The notes: generated by a model not told the origin, from the letters alone. A stretch of DNA of 56,299 nt from Gammaproteobacteria bacterium (GCA_024280395.1 JAJRQG010000006.1:1-56299); one strand, 5' to 3'; positions 1-8,907 are shown, counted from the first letter of the stretch. Numbers and translations: made by a program.

Positions 1-1
1 A

Positions 2-187
2 GCAGAAAAGAAATGCGGAGATTCTAAAGCAGAAAAGAAATGCGGAGATTCTAAAGCAGAAAAGAAATGCGGAGATTCTAAAGCAGAAAAGAAATGCGGA
101 GATTCTAAAGCAGAAAAGAAATGCGGAGATTCTAAAGCAGAGAAAAAATGCGGAGATTCTAAAGCAGAGAAAAAATGCGGAGAAATG
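2..187 (+). repeat. 27-bp in-frame tandem repeat encoding AEKKCGDSK
   Basis: Unit starts lie at 2, 29, 56, 83, 110, 137 and 164, exactly 27 bp apart. The first five are identical, the sixth has two synonymous-type changes (gaaaag to gagaaa), and the seventh diverges after GGA. Every unit encodes one Cys in the context EKKCG. The array may extend upstream of the window. There are no spacers, so it is not CRISPR. Confidence 0.95.
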
Positions 188-1870
188 AAAGCTGCTTCTA
201 AGGTAGCTGACGATACTGCTGCCAAAGCCAAAGCTGCTAAAGTAGCTGAACAAGCTGCCGCTGCTGCCAAAGCCGAAGCTGCCAAAGTAGCTGAACAAGC
301 TGCCGCTGCTGCCAAAGCCGAAGCTGCCAAAGTAGCTGAACAAGCTGCCGCTGCTGCCAAAGCCGAAGCTGCCAAGGTAGCTGAACAAGCTGCCGCTACT
401 GCCAAGGCCAAAGCCGCTAAAGTAGCTGAGCAAGCTGCCGCTGATGCCAAGATCGAAACTGCTAGAATGGCAAAAGAAGCTGAAGCTGAAGCTGTTAGAA
501 TGGCAAAAGAAGCGGAAGTTGAAGCTGCTAAATTAGCAGAAGAAACAGCAGCAAAAGCAAGTGCTGCAATAGTTGCTGCTCCCTCATTTGATATGTCTAA
601 TGTTGATTTAGGTGATAAAACACCAGTTGGAGCTCAAAAAAGTGGTAACGCAGCCGGAACAATTCCTGCATGGACTGGAGGGATAACAAAACCACCTGCT
701 GGTTATAAACAAGGAGATCATCACCAAGACCCTTTTGCATCTGATAAGGTGTTGTTTACTATAGATGCCAGTAACTATAAAGAATATGCAGATAGTTTGT
801 CTGTAGGTCAAAAAGCCATGTTTGACAAGTATCCTGATACATATAAGATGAATGTCTATAAAACAAGACGTTCCGCTTCATTTCCTCAAAGAATATATCA
901 GAAAACTATTGAAAATGGAAAGACTGGCAAATTGATAGCAGATGGTGAAGGTGTTGAGAATGTAGCTGAAGGTTTTCCATTTCCAAATCCTCAAAATGCT
1001 TATGAGTTAATGCTAAATCATAAACTTAAGTACAAGGGGTCAGGTGGCGTTAGATATAATAATCAAGTTGCTCCAACTGCTTCTGGTAGATATACAGTTG
1101 TAAAATTGAAAGAAGAACTTTTAGGTAAATACTATACTGAGGGCAATACAGTTGCAGATATAAACAATATTTTATTGTATTTTTATCAAGTTGTTGAATC
1201 TCCTGCGCGATTAGCTGGTCGTATATTATTGGTACATGAAACAATGAACCAAAAAGAAACTCCAAGACAAGCTTGGATTTATAACCCGGGTCAAAGACGT
1301 GTACGCAGAGCACCAAATGTTGCCTATGATAATCCAGGTACAGCATCAGATGGATTAAGAACCAATGATATGACAGACATGTTTAATGGTGCAATGGATA
1401 GATTCGACTGGAAAGTTGTGGGTAAGAAAGAAATGTATGTACCCTATAACTCATATAAAGTTCACAGCGGGGATTTAGATTATTCAGATATCGTTCGTCC
1501 AGGTCATCTAAATCCTGATTTGATGCGCTATGAGCTACACAGAATGTGGGTTGTTGAAGCCACTTTAAAAGAAGGTGTTAGACACATTAACTCAAGAAGA
1601 ACTTATTATTTAGATGAAGATAGCTATCAAATCATGTTAACTGATCATTATGATAAGCGCGGTAATATTTGGAGATTCTCCGAAGCACATTCTATTAATT
1701 ACTATGATGTACCAACATTTTGGTCTACAGTTGAGTCTCATCATGACTTGAGATCTGGACGATATGTTGCTGTTGGTTTAGACAATAAGGATCCAGTGAA
1801 TACATTTAATGTTCCTTTAAGTGAAGCCAACTATACACCTCAAGCATTGAGAAAACGTGGCCGTAGATAA
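2..1870 (+). CDS. DUF1329 protein with N-terminal Cys-repeat and Ala-rich repeat regions (5' partial)
   Basis: The reading frame is open from the first bases of the window, so the gene starts upstream and at least 623 codons are visible. An ATG at 185 is in frame but has no well-spaced ribosome site and sits inside a repeat, so it is unlikely to be the start. Order of parts: six exact 9-residue repeats (AEKKCGDSK) plus a degenerate seventh; five 15-residue Ala-rich repeats (AAKVAEQAAAAAKAE type); a further Ala/Glu/Lys stretch likely to be helical; then a DUF1329 domain of about 400 residues (from about DLGDKTPVGAQ to the C-terminus). DUF1329 proteins are periplasmic or outer-membrane-associated, related to LolB/LppX-type folds, and often lie beside RND exporters, as here. 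A signal peptide would be outside the window. The repeats are not normal for the family. The domain call is firm; the substrate is unknown. Confidence 0.85.
   Translation, partial: AEKKCGDSKAEKKCGDSKAEKKCGDSKAEKKCGDSKAEKKCGDSKAEKKCGDSKAEKKCGEMKAASKVADDTAAKAKAAKVAEQAAAAAKAEAAKVAEQAAAAAKAEAAKVAEQAAAAAKAEAAKVAEQAAATAKAKAAKVAEQAAADAKIETARMAKEAEAEAVRMAKEAEVEAAKLAEETAAKASAAIVAAPSFDMSNVDLGDKTPVGAQKSGNAAGTIPAWTGGITKPPAGYKQGDHHQDPFASDKVLFTIDASNYKEYADSLSVGQKAMFDKYPDTYKMNVYKTRRSASFPQRIYQKTIENGKTGKLIADGEGVENVAEGFPFPNPQNAYELMLNHKLKYKGSGGVRYNNQVAPTASGRYTVVKLKEELLGKYYTEGNTVADINNILLYFYQVVESPARLAGRILLVHETMNQKETPRQAWIYNPGQRRVRRAPNVAYDNPGTASDGLRTNDMTDMFNGAMDRFDWKVVGKKEMYVPYNSYKVHSGDLDYSDIVRPGHLNPDLMRYELHRMWVVEATLKEGVRHINSRRTYYLDEDSYQIMLTDHYDKRGNIWRFSEAHSINYYDVPTFWSTVESHHDLRSGRYVAVGLDNKDPVNTFNVPLSEANYTPQALRKRGRR
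233..457 (+). repeat. 45-bp in-frame tandem repeat encoding an Ala-rich 15-mer
   Basis: Five units start at 233, 278, 323, 368 and 413. Units two and three are nearly identical and units four and five are more diverged. The encoded unit, AAKVAEQAAAAAKAE with small variations, is low-complexity and strongly helix-prone, probably forming an extended spacer or coiled stalk between the Cys repeats and the DUF1329 domain. Confidence 0.9.
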
Positions 1871-1900
1871 TTTGTTAAATGTAAAATAATGATGATTAAC

Positions 1901-1930
1901 AAAAGGCTGATTTTTTTTCAGCCTTTTTTT
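1901..1930 (+). terminator. Intrinsic terminator-like hairpin after the DUF1329 gene
   Basis: AAAAGGCTGA (1901-1910) pairs with TCAGCCTTTT (1918-1927) around a T-rich loop, and a T run follows. It lies 30 bp after the DUF1329 stop and before the YCF48-like gene, so it may reduce read-through into the next two genes rather than end the operon. Confidence 0.7.
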
Positions 1931-2038
1931 ATTTAAAAAATCTATATTTTTATGTAAAAGAATTATTCAATTAATCAGCGTAACTGTAAATTTTGATGAG
2001 TTCCATATAACATAAAGAAAAAATGAAAGAGAAAAAAT

Positions 2039-2959
2039 ATGAATAAAATATTATTAATATGTTTAATGTTTTTATCTGTAAATGCTTTGGCTGAGAATCA
2101 AAAATCAGAAGTAATGGAGAAATTCCTACATTCTTTGTATCTTGATGTGAAAACAAATAATAAGTCTATTATAGCTGTTGGCGAACGTGGTCACGTTGCT
2201 ATAAGTACAGATTATGGTATTACGTGGGAACAATCATCAAATGTTCCAACAAGAACAACATTAACAGCATTGTCTATGATAAACACTAATGTATGGGCAG
2301 TAGGACATGATACTACAATAATTCATAGCTCTGATTCTGGAAAGAATTGGGATGTTCAATTTGTTGATGTAGAAAGACAAATGCCCCTTTTGGATGTATT
2401 GTTTATTAATGAAAGCGAAGGTTTTGCAATTGGTGCTTACGGTACTTATTTAACAACTTTTGATGGTGGTAAAAATTGGAATGACTCGTTGATTTCGCCA
2501 GATGAAGATTACCATTTAAATAAGATTATTAAAATTGACCAGTTTAAGCTTTTTGTTGTTGCTGAAGCAGGTCATGCGTATAGAAGCTTCGATGCAGGGA
2601 AAAATTGGGAGAGTATGAAACTGCCATATTCAGGATCAATGTTTGGGGCGGCCTATTATAAAGAACAATTAATCCTTTATGGATTAAGAGGAAATGTATT
2701 GGTTTCCAATGATTTTGGAGATACATTTGAACAAATTAAGTCCCCAGTTCAAGACAGTTTATTTGGTTCAGTTCACACATTTAATAATAAGTTAATTATT
2801 GTTGGGGCAAATGGGGCTGTATTGCAATATAAAAACAATGCTTTGAATAGAATTAATTTACCTAATAATGATGGTGATTATACAGAAGTTCTATCAATCA
2901 AGAATAATCAATTGGTCTTTGTTGGTGAATCTGGCATAAGTAAAAAACAATTAAGGTAA
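2039..2959 (+). CDS. YCF48-like beta-propeller protein, exported
   Basis: A 306-residue protein with an N-terminal signal peptide (hydrophobic core about residues 3-18, cleavage likely after NALA). The rest is made of repeated blades with BNR/Asp-box-like patterns such as STDYGITWE, SSDSGKNW, TFDGGKNWN, SFDAGKNWE and SNDFGDTFE, matching the YCF48/photosystem II stability factor (HCF136) family. In non-photosynthetic bacteria these proteins recur beside DUF1329 proteins and RND/MMPL exporters, and the same arrangement is seen here: the stop is 6 bp before the exporter start. It probably works in the periplasm with the exporter, as an assembly factor or substrate adaptor. That role is inferred. 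No strong Shine-Dalgarno is visible, only a purine-rich stretch. Confidence 0.85.
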   Translation: MNKILLICLMFLSVNALAENQKSEVMEKFLHSLYLDVKTNNKSIIAVGERGHVAISTDYGITWEQSSNVPTRTTLTALSMINTNVWAVGHDTTIIHSSDSGKNWDVQFVDVERQMPLLDVLFINESEGFAIGAYGTYLTTFDGGKNWNDSLISPDEDYHLNKIIKIDQFKLFVVAEAGHAYRSFDAGKNWESMKLPYSGSMFGAAYYKEQLILYGLRGNVLVSNDFGDTFEQIKSPVQDSLFGSVHTFNNKLIIVGANGAVLQYKNNALNRINLPNNDGDYTEVLSIKNNQLVFVGESGISKKQLR

Positions 2960-2965
2960 AGAATT

Positions 2966-5578
2966 ATGAGTAACAAAAATTCATCTATGGTCAACTTTTT
3001 ACAAAATTTAATTTTTAACAATAAAAAAATCATACTTTTTATAATCCTGCTAATTACTGTCGGCATGTTGTATTTTGCGAGTCAACTTAGAGTTGATGCT
3101 GGATTTAAGAAGCAACTTCCTTTGCAACACGAATACATGAAAACTTTCATGGATTATGAAACAGAGTTTGGAGGTGCCAACAGGTTGCTAATTGCAGTAA
3201 TGACAAAAGAAGGAGATATGTTTAATCCAAGTTTTTTTAAAACATTGGAAGCTGTCACTGATGATGTTTTTGCAATTAAGGGCGTGAGCCCCGCAAGTGT
3301 TACCTCAATATTTACTCCAAATGTCAGGTTCGTTGAAGTCGTTGAAGATGGTTTTGCAGGAGGCAATGTAATACCTTCTGACTTTCAAGCCAGTCCAGAA
3401 ATGTTTGAAGTTGTTAGAGGAAATATTGTAAAAGCTGGTGTGGTTGGTCGTTTGGTTGCTGAGAATTTTAATGGAGCAATGGTTTGGGCTGAATTACTTG
3501 AAGAAGACCCAGTCTCTCACAAGAAAATAAACTATCAAGATGTCGCGGATCAACTAGAAAATATTAGACTTAAACATGAACAGGGCAATGAACAAGTATT
3601 ACATGTTATCGGTTTTGCAAAAATAGTTGGTGACATATCAAACGGTGCTAAATCAGTTGTGTATTTCTTTGGTTTAGCATTATTTATTACAGCTATTTTA
3701 CTGTATCTTTATTCAGGTAATATTAAGTTGACTATTTACCCTCTAATTTGTTCAGTTGTTGCTGTAATTTGGCAATTGGGTACTTTGAAGATATTGGGCT
3801 TTGGTATTGACCCAATGAATATCCTGACACCTTTTTTGATATTTGCGATTGGAGTAAGCCATGGTGTGCAAATGATATCTACTTGGACGGATGAAATTAG
3901 TACCCATAAACATGGAAAATGGGATGGAGAAAAAGCTGCTAAATTTACTTTCGCAGTTCTATTGGCACCAGGTATTATCGCTTTATTAAGTGATACGATT
4001 GGTTTTGCTACTATATATTTTATTGATATACGTATTATTCAAGAATTAGCCATAACTGCTACCATAGGTGTGGCATTAATTATTATCACTAATCTAATAT
4101 TGTTGCCCATTCTTTTGTCAACGATAAACACCTCTAATTTGGGTGATTTTTGTGAAAGATGCAAACTTAAAAAGGACAAAGACTCTAAATTTTGGAGAGC
4201 TATTGCTGGTTTCATAAAAAATCCACTAGCAAGTATAGCAGTACTTGTGCTAATAGGGCTGTTTGGATTTGGTTATATCAAATCTCAAGAAATGCAAATC
4301 GGGGATTCTCAAACTGGAGTTCCTGAGTTGAGACCAGATGCACAGTACAATGTTGATGCGAAAACAATCAGTTCACAGTTTTCATTGGGTGTAGATATGA
4401 TAAGCGTTATTGCAGAGTCAAGTGCAAATGCTTGCACTGAAAGCTATAAAGCAATGAGCAATATAGATCGTTTTGCTTGGCACATGGAGAATATACCAGG
4501 AGTACAAAAAGTGATTACATTGTCACAGTATGCGAAAGTAATTACTTCGGGTTGGAATGAAGGCAATCCAAAATGGCGTGCATTGTCTAGAAATAACTAT
4601 GTAATGCGCCAAAGTTTATCTAGCATTGAAACTGATACAGGTTTGTTGAACAAGGATTGTAGTACGATGCCAATTATGATTTTTACAGAAGATCACAAAG
4701 CAAGTACCATTAACAATGTAGTGGCGGCAGTTAACAAATACAGGGTTGATAATCCACCAAAAATGGATGCAAATTTAACAAAATTAGTCAGTGCAATATA
4801 TGCTTTTGATGATTCTGATTTGGCTTCAATTAAAGTATTGGTACAAGCTGCTCGTTTACTGAGTGAAAACCCCGCTGAAAAGTACAGTCAAATAGTAAAT
4901 TTCACAGATGGTATGGATATTAATAATTCAGAAGATATAAAGACACTAAATGATGAAGTAAACACATACAAATTAAACAACCCGCATAAACTTACTCAGT
5001 TAGATGAGTTAGCAGAAGGAGAGGTTAGATTTAGATTAGCAACAGGCAATGTTGGCGTGATGGCCGCGACTAACGATGTTGTTAAAAAAGCTCAGATGCC
5101 TATGTTGATAATGGTCTATGCAGCAATTGTTGTACTGTGTTTGCTTACATTTAGAACATTATTGGGTACCTTGGCTATCGTTATACCATTGGCATTAGTT
5201 TCATTTCTTGCTTATGCACTAATGGCCTTTATGGGAATTGGATTAAAGGTAAATACATTACCTGTAGTAGCGTTGGGAGTTGGTATTGGTGTTGATTATG
5301 GAATCTATATATTCAGCAAGATGCAGGAGTTCTTGAAACAAGGAAGGAGTTTATATGATGCTTACTATGATACTTTGAGATTAACGGGTAAAGCCGTATT
5401 CTTTACCGCAGTTACATTGGCAGTGGGTGTTGGAACATGGATGTTCAGCGACTTACAGTTCCAAGCTGATATGGGTGTATTACTTGCATTTATGTTTGTA
5501 TTGAATATGTTAGGAGCATTACTAATTCTACCCGCATTGGCATTTTGGTTAATGCCAAAATATAGAAACCCATCTTAA
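2966..5578 (+). CDS. RND/MMPL-family exporter
   Basis: An 870-residue inner-membrane protein with the RND/MMPL layout: a first membrane segment at about 22-40, a large periplasmic loop, five clustered membrane helices at about 225-390, a short cytoplasmic linker, another helix at about 418-436, a second large periplasmic loop, and a final cluster at about 710-865. Family motifs include GIDPMNILTPFLIFAIGVSHG in the first half and the matching GVGIGVDYGIY in the second, showing the internal duplication. It is probably a proton-driven exporter of lipidic or hydrophobic compounds, working with the DUF1329 and YCF48-like proteins just upstream. It is the last gene of that set. The substrate cannot be read from sequence. 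Confidence 0.88.
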   Translation: MSNKNSSMVNFLQNLIFNNKKIILFIILLITVGMLYFASQLRVDAGFKKQLPLQHEYMKTFMDYETEFGGANRLLIAVMTKEGDMFNPSFFKTLEAVTDDVFAIKGVSPASVTSIFTPNVRFVEVVEDGFAGGNVIPSDFQASPEMFEVVRGNIVKAGVVGRLVAENFNGAMVWAELLEEDPVSHKKINYQDVADQLENIRLKHEQGNEQVLHVIGFAKIVGDISNGAKSVVYFFGLALFITAILLYLYSGNIKLTIYPLICSVVAVIWQLGTLKILGFGIDPMNILTPFLIFAIGVSHGVQMISTWTDEISTHKHGKWDGEKAAKFTFAVLLAPGIIALLSDTIGFATIYFIDIRIIQELAITATIGVALIIITNLILLPILLSTINTSNLGDFCERCKLKKDKDSKFWRAIAGFIKNPLASIAVLVLIGLFGFGYIKSQEMQIGDSQTGVPELRPDAQYNVDAKTISSQFSLGVDMISVIAESSANACTESYKAMSNIDRFAWHMENIPGVQKVITLSQYAKVITSGWNEGNPKWRALSRNNYVMRQSLSSIETDTGLLNKDCSTMPIMIFTEDHKASTINNVVAAVNKYRVDNPPKMDANLTKLVSAIYAFDDSDLASIKVLVQAARLLSENPAEKYSQIVNFTDGMDINNSEDIKTLNDEVNTYKLNNPHKLTQLDELAEGEVRFRLATGNVGVMAATNDVVKKAQMPMLIMVYAAIVVLCLLTFRTLLGTLAIVIPLALVSFLAYALMAFMGIGLKVNTLPVVALGVGIGVDYGIYIFSKMQEFLKQGRSLYDAYYDTLRLTGKAVFFTAVTLAVGVGTWMFSDLQFQADMGVLLAFMFVLNMLGALLILPALAFWLMPKYRNPS

Positions 5579-5582
5579 ACCC

Positions 5583-5625
5583 AAAAAACTCTCTAGCAAT
5601 ACAAACAATTTGTATTGCTAGAGAG
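5583..5625 (-). terminator. Perfect 17-bp hairpin whose T run lies on the minus strand
   Basis: The arm at 5589-5605 is the exact reverse complement of 5609-5625, with a 3-nt loop. On the plus strand it is preceded by six A and followed by TATAATAATG, so the U-tract typical of an intrinsic terminator appears only for leftward transcription. It sits between two plus-strand genes (exporter and gspL). It may stop antisense transcripts, or protect the 3' end of the exporter mRNA. Confidence 0.6.
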
Positions 5626-5658
5626 TATAATAATGCCTTTCATCATTGAATAAAATAA

Positions 5659-6840
5659 ATGTCTGACACTGTTATTGTGAGAATTAATGAAAAATTAATT
5701 CCAGAATTACAAATTAATTACAACGCAGATACTAATGTTGCGAGCTATCGCGACATTTCCGACTGGTCTGATATTGCTGTCGAATCACAACAACAATTAA
5801 TTCTAATAGTTGCTGCGAATTTAGTATTGTCCAAACAAGTAAGAATCCCCAGCAAAAATGAAGAAATAATTAGGCAATCTATACCATTTACACTCGAAGA
5901 ATTTATTGCCAATGATATTGATAAAAATCATTATGCTTACAGGCAATTGTCAGAACAAAACTTATTGGTTGCTGTGATTCAAAGATCTATGATAGAAAAG
6001 ATACAACTTGAATTAAAGAATAATGGTTTAGAATGTAAAAAAATGCTGTCGGAACTTTTCACTGTTCCATATCATTTGGGTAAACTATCAATAGTGTCTA
6101 TTAAAAATCATTACATAGTTAGGGATGGTCATACGGGTACTGTTGTTTCTGAAAATCTGTTAAAAACTTATATTCAATCATCTAGTACAGATGATCAGAT
6201 TATTTACACACAGCAAGAATTAGACCAGTCTGAATTTCCGAATGCTGAAATAAAAAGAATAGACATTCCAATGCTACAAGCCATGACAGTGACTTCGCAA
6301 GAGAGCGTGAATTTATTTCAAGCTCAGTATTCTCAACAGGATGATAAATCCAAGTCGAAAAGTCCATTATTGAAGATATTGGTATTATTTTCTGTGTTGG
6401 TTGTTAGTTGGTTGGCGATTAACGGTTATAACTTATGGAAAATTTCTGGTCAAATTAATGCAATAAAAGAAAAGCAAGCCAAGTTGTTAATGGAATTAAT
6501 TCCAAATGCTAGCCAAACAGAAAAAAAAGACCCTTATTCAGCCATCCAATCAAGATTGAAAATTTCTCAAAACAGCCAATCGAATTACAGAAATGTGGGT
6601 TTTATCCAATCCATGTATTATGTTGGTCAAACTTTGCTAGATCATCCGACTATTCAAGTAGAATCGTTGAGACAAAGAGAGGCAAAACTAGAGGTATCTG
6701 TCAGAGCACCAGACACGGGTAAATTAAACTCTTTTCAATCGAGTCTAGAGAACAATGTATTGGCGATGAAAGTAAAAACAGGAACCAGAGAAGTCAATAA
6801 TAACGGCGTAAACTCAGTAATAACCATGGAGTCATTGTAA
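5659..6840 (+). CDS. gspL: Type II secretion system protein GspL
   Basis: A 393-residue protein with the GspL plan: a cytoplasmic actin-like domain (about 1-225), one membrane helix at about 237-256 (LLKILVLFSVLVVSW), and a periplasmic ferredoxin-like domain at about 310-393. GspL anchors the GspE ATPase to the inner-membrane platform and pairs with GspM. Its stop codon shares one base with the gspM start (TAATG), so L, M and N are translationally coupled. The usual upstream genes gspC to gspK are not here; G-K are 14 kb away. Sequence identity within GspL is low in general, but membrane topology plus the M and N neighbours make the call strong. Confidence 0.85.
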   Translation: MSDTVIVRINEKLIPELQINYNADTNVASYRDISDWSDIAVESQQQLILIVAANLVLSKQVRIPSKNEEIIRQSIPFTLEEFIANDIDKNHYAYRQLSEQNLLVAVIQRSMIEKIQLELKNNGLECKKMLSELFTVPYHLGKLSIVSIKNHYIVRDGHTGTVVSENLLKTYIQSSSTDDQIIYTQQELDQSEFPNAEIKRIDIPMLQAMTVTSQESVNLFQAQYSQQDDKSKSKSPLLKILVLFSVLVVSWLAINGYNLWKISGQINAIKEKQAKLLMELIPNASQTEKKDPYSAIQSRLKISQNSQSNYRNVGFIQSMYYVGQTLLDHPTIQVESLRQREAKLEVSVRAPDTGKLNSFQSSLENNVLAMKVKTGTREVNNNGVNSVITMESL

Positions 6841-7322
6841 TGAAATGGTTTGATGAACTCACTTCTCAAGAACAGAAATTAATCAAAATTGGCTTGATTA
6901 TTTTGCTGCCAGTGATTTTATGGAAATTTATCTATATGCCGATTACAGTGTCCTATCAATCTAAGCAAAAACAGTTAATTAAATTGCTTGGCCAATACGA
7001 AGAAATGGAGTTATCCAAAGGTGAGTTAAAAGTTCAAGGAAACATAAGTCAAAGATCTCAAAGAGACAACAATGTACCTTTTATTGCTTGGATTGATGAA
7101 CAATTAACCAAGAATGGATTGGCTCAATTTGTGATTCGTTCAGAACCCAAAGACAATCAAACACTTATTTTAACTTTTGAAAGTGTTGTGTTCGATGAAT
7201 TGGTGGTCTGGTTAGAACCATTGGAAAAGAATTATTCCATTAGAATTTCAGAAGTGGATATTAACCTAACCGATAAAAATAATGGTTTGTGTAATGCAAG
7301 AATAACCTTGGAAGAAAATTAA
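6840..7322 (+). CDS. gspM: Type II secretion system protein GspM
   Basis: A 160-residue bitopic protein: short cytoplasmic N-terminus, one membrane helix at about 16-34 (IKIGLIILLPVILW), then a periplasmic domain with the GspM ferredoxin-like pattern, including an SQRSQRDNNVPFIAWIDEQL segment followed by beta strands. GspM binds GspL in the inner-membrane platform. It overlaps gspL and gspN by one base on each side. Confidence 0.82.
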   Translation: MKWFDELTSQEQKLIKIGLIILLPVILWKFIYMPITVSYQSKQKQLIKLLGQYEEMELSKGELKVQGNISQRSQRDNNVPFIAWIDEQLTKNGLAQFVIRSEPKDNQTLILTFESVVFDELVVWLEPLEKNYSIRISEVDINLTDKNNGLCNARITLEEN

Positions 7323-8056
7323 TGAAATTATTTAAATATCTAATCTATTTAATTATCCTATCTATTTTGGTGGTTAGCTTTACTCCATTAAAGTTATATT
7401 ACTCTAAAGTTTCAAAAAATTTAAAACCCCTTCAATTGGAAGGTATCAGTGGTTCAGTGGTAAAAGGCTCTGCGCAAAGCCTTAAATATCTGGGATTAGA
7501 TGTTGGCCAAGCCAATTGGCTAATGTATCCAAGCTCATACAATCAAATGACATTAAACTTAAATGTTCGAGATGAACTATATGATTTTAAAGGTGATTTT
7601 ATCATAGATACAAACAATGAAAGTTTGAACAATGTGTTGGGGACATTGGATTGGTCGCTTATTCAAAAAGCCATCAATTTTAATCGAGGTGAAATGTCTG
7701 GTTATGTACAATTCGATTTTCAATACATAGAATTTAAAAATAGAGTTCCTGAAAGAATTATTGGCAAGGCTGTGACCAAAGATTTAAAAATCCTCAAGCC
7801 GATAAACAAAGAAATTGGTGAAATTGAAGTAGAATTTGTTTCAGATAATCCATCAATTATTGTTGGGCAAGTCAACAGTAAATCCAATGTCATCAATGTA
7901 TCAGGTGCTATATATATTCACAAAAATCACCGTTGGGAAGTAAAACTCACCTTAATCCCAATGCCAGGCGAATACGAAATAGCCTATGCCATACAAAATA
8001 TAGGTGACCCCAGAAGAGGCGGTGGCCGTTCATTAAATATGGCAGGATTTTATTAG
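7322..8056 (+). CDS. gspN: Type II secretion system protein GspN
   Basis: A 244-residue protein with an N-terminal membrane anchor at about 5-24, then a beta-rich periplasmic domain resembling GspN (an LEGISGSVVKGSA segment near residue 40 and a conserved tail ending in GRSLNMAGF). GspN is an accessory T2SS component absent from some systems; its role is poorly defined and its fold is related to AsmA/YhdP-type lipid-handling proteins. It is the last gene of the LMN unit and is followed by a bidirectional terminator facing fabI. Confidence 0.78.
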   Translation: MKLFKYLIYLIILSILVVSFTPLKLYYSKVSKNLKPLQLEGISGSVVKGSAQSLKYLGLDVGQANWLMYPSSYNQMTLNLNVRDELYDFKGDFIIDTNNESLNNVLGTLDWSLIQKAINFNRGEMSGYVQFDFQYIEFKNRVPERIIGKAVTKDLKILKPINKEIGEIEVEFVSDNPSIIVGQVNSKSNVINVSGAIYIHKNHRWEVKLTLIPMPGEYEIAYAIQNIGDPRRGGGRSLNMAGFY

Positions 8057-8063
8057 TCACACA

Positions 8064-8092
8064 AAAAAAGCGGAAATATCTCCCGCTTTTTT
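8064..8092. terminator. Bidirectional terminator between gspN and fabI
   Basis: AAAAAAGCGG (8064-8073) pairs with CCGCTTTTTT (8083-8092). It has a T run on the plus strand and, because of the A run, also on the minus strand. It lies 8 bp after the gspN stop and 24 bp from the fabI stop and serves both convergent genes. Confidence 0.85.
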
Positions 8093-8115
8093 GATTAACA
8101 ATTAATCCTTAGTAA

Positions 8116-8907
8116 TTAATCTGCGTCTAACCCCGTCATACCCATAATATTATACCCAGCATCTACATAAGTAATTTCACCAGTAATGCCTTTGGCCCAA
8201 TCAGAACACATAAAAGTTGCAGCATTGGCTACATCCTCTTGTGACACTGTGGTACGTAAAGGAGATTTTTCTGCCACATGATCCAACATCTTTTTGAAAT
8301 TGCCGATACCAGATGCAGCTAAGGTTTTAATCGGCCCTGCTGAAATGGCATTTACACGAGTTCCTTCAGCACCCAAAGAGTAAGCCATGTATCTTACATT
8401 GGCTTCTAGTGCGGCTTTAGCTACACCCATCACATTGTAATTGCTCATGGCTTTTACTGCGCCCAAATAACTCAAGGTTAACATAGAACCATTTCTTCCT
8501 TTCATCAAGTCACGCCCAGCTTTGGCCAGTGCAGCATAAGAATACGAGCTAATATCCATTGCTGTCTGATAACCTTCACGGGTTAAATTCTGTAAATAAT
8601 CACCTTGTAACAATTCACGTGGCGCAAAGCCAACTGAGTGAACAATAATGTCAATACCATCCCATTGTTTTGCAATTTCTGAGAATACATTGTCGATTTC
8701 TTCATCGCTTTGAACATCACAAGGCAGCATAATACTTGAACCTGTGATGGCTGCGATTTTCTGAACACGCTTTAATAATTTTTCGTTCTGATAAGTGTAT
8801 GCGATTTCAGCACCTTCGCGGTGAAATGCTTCTGCAATTGACCATGCAATTGAACGATTGCTGGCTACACCAACGATTAAGGCTTTTTTGCCTTAAAGTA
8901 AACCCAT
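8116..8907 (-). pseudogene. fabI: fabI, enoyl-[acyl-carrier-protein] reductase, with in-frame stop at codon 5
   Basis: From the ATG at 8907 (preceded on the minus strand by a good AGGGGA ribosome site) the frame reads MGLL[21 protein letters not shown] and then continues intact to 8116, giving 263 codons, the normal FabI length of about 262. The stop is TAA at 8893-8895. All FabI hallmarks are present after it: the NAD-binding [10 protein letters not shown] loop, HSVGFAP, and the catalytic Tyr and Lys in SYLGA and [11 protein letters not shown]. The next usable start (ATG at 8730) would delete the dinucleotide-binding segment. FabI reduces enoyl-ACP to acyl-ACP in fatty-acid synthesis and is normally essential unless FabV, FabK or FabL is present. 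A single base change would explain the stop. It could be a sequencing error, a fresh mutation or a read-through case. Confidence 0.85.

Noticed and set aside
2-187. Regular 27-bp repeats considered as a CRISPR array
   Set aside because: Units are directly adjacent with no spacers and are in frame with a protein-coding region.
8893-8895. Stop codon reassignment (TAA read as an amino acid) to explain fabI
   Set aside because: TAA ends many other genes in the window, such as gspL, gspM, gspN and dnaQ, so the standard code applies.
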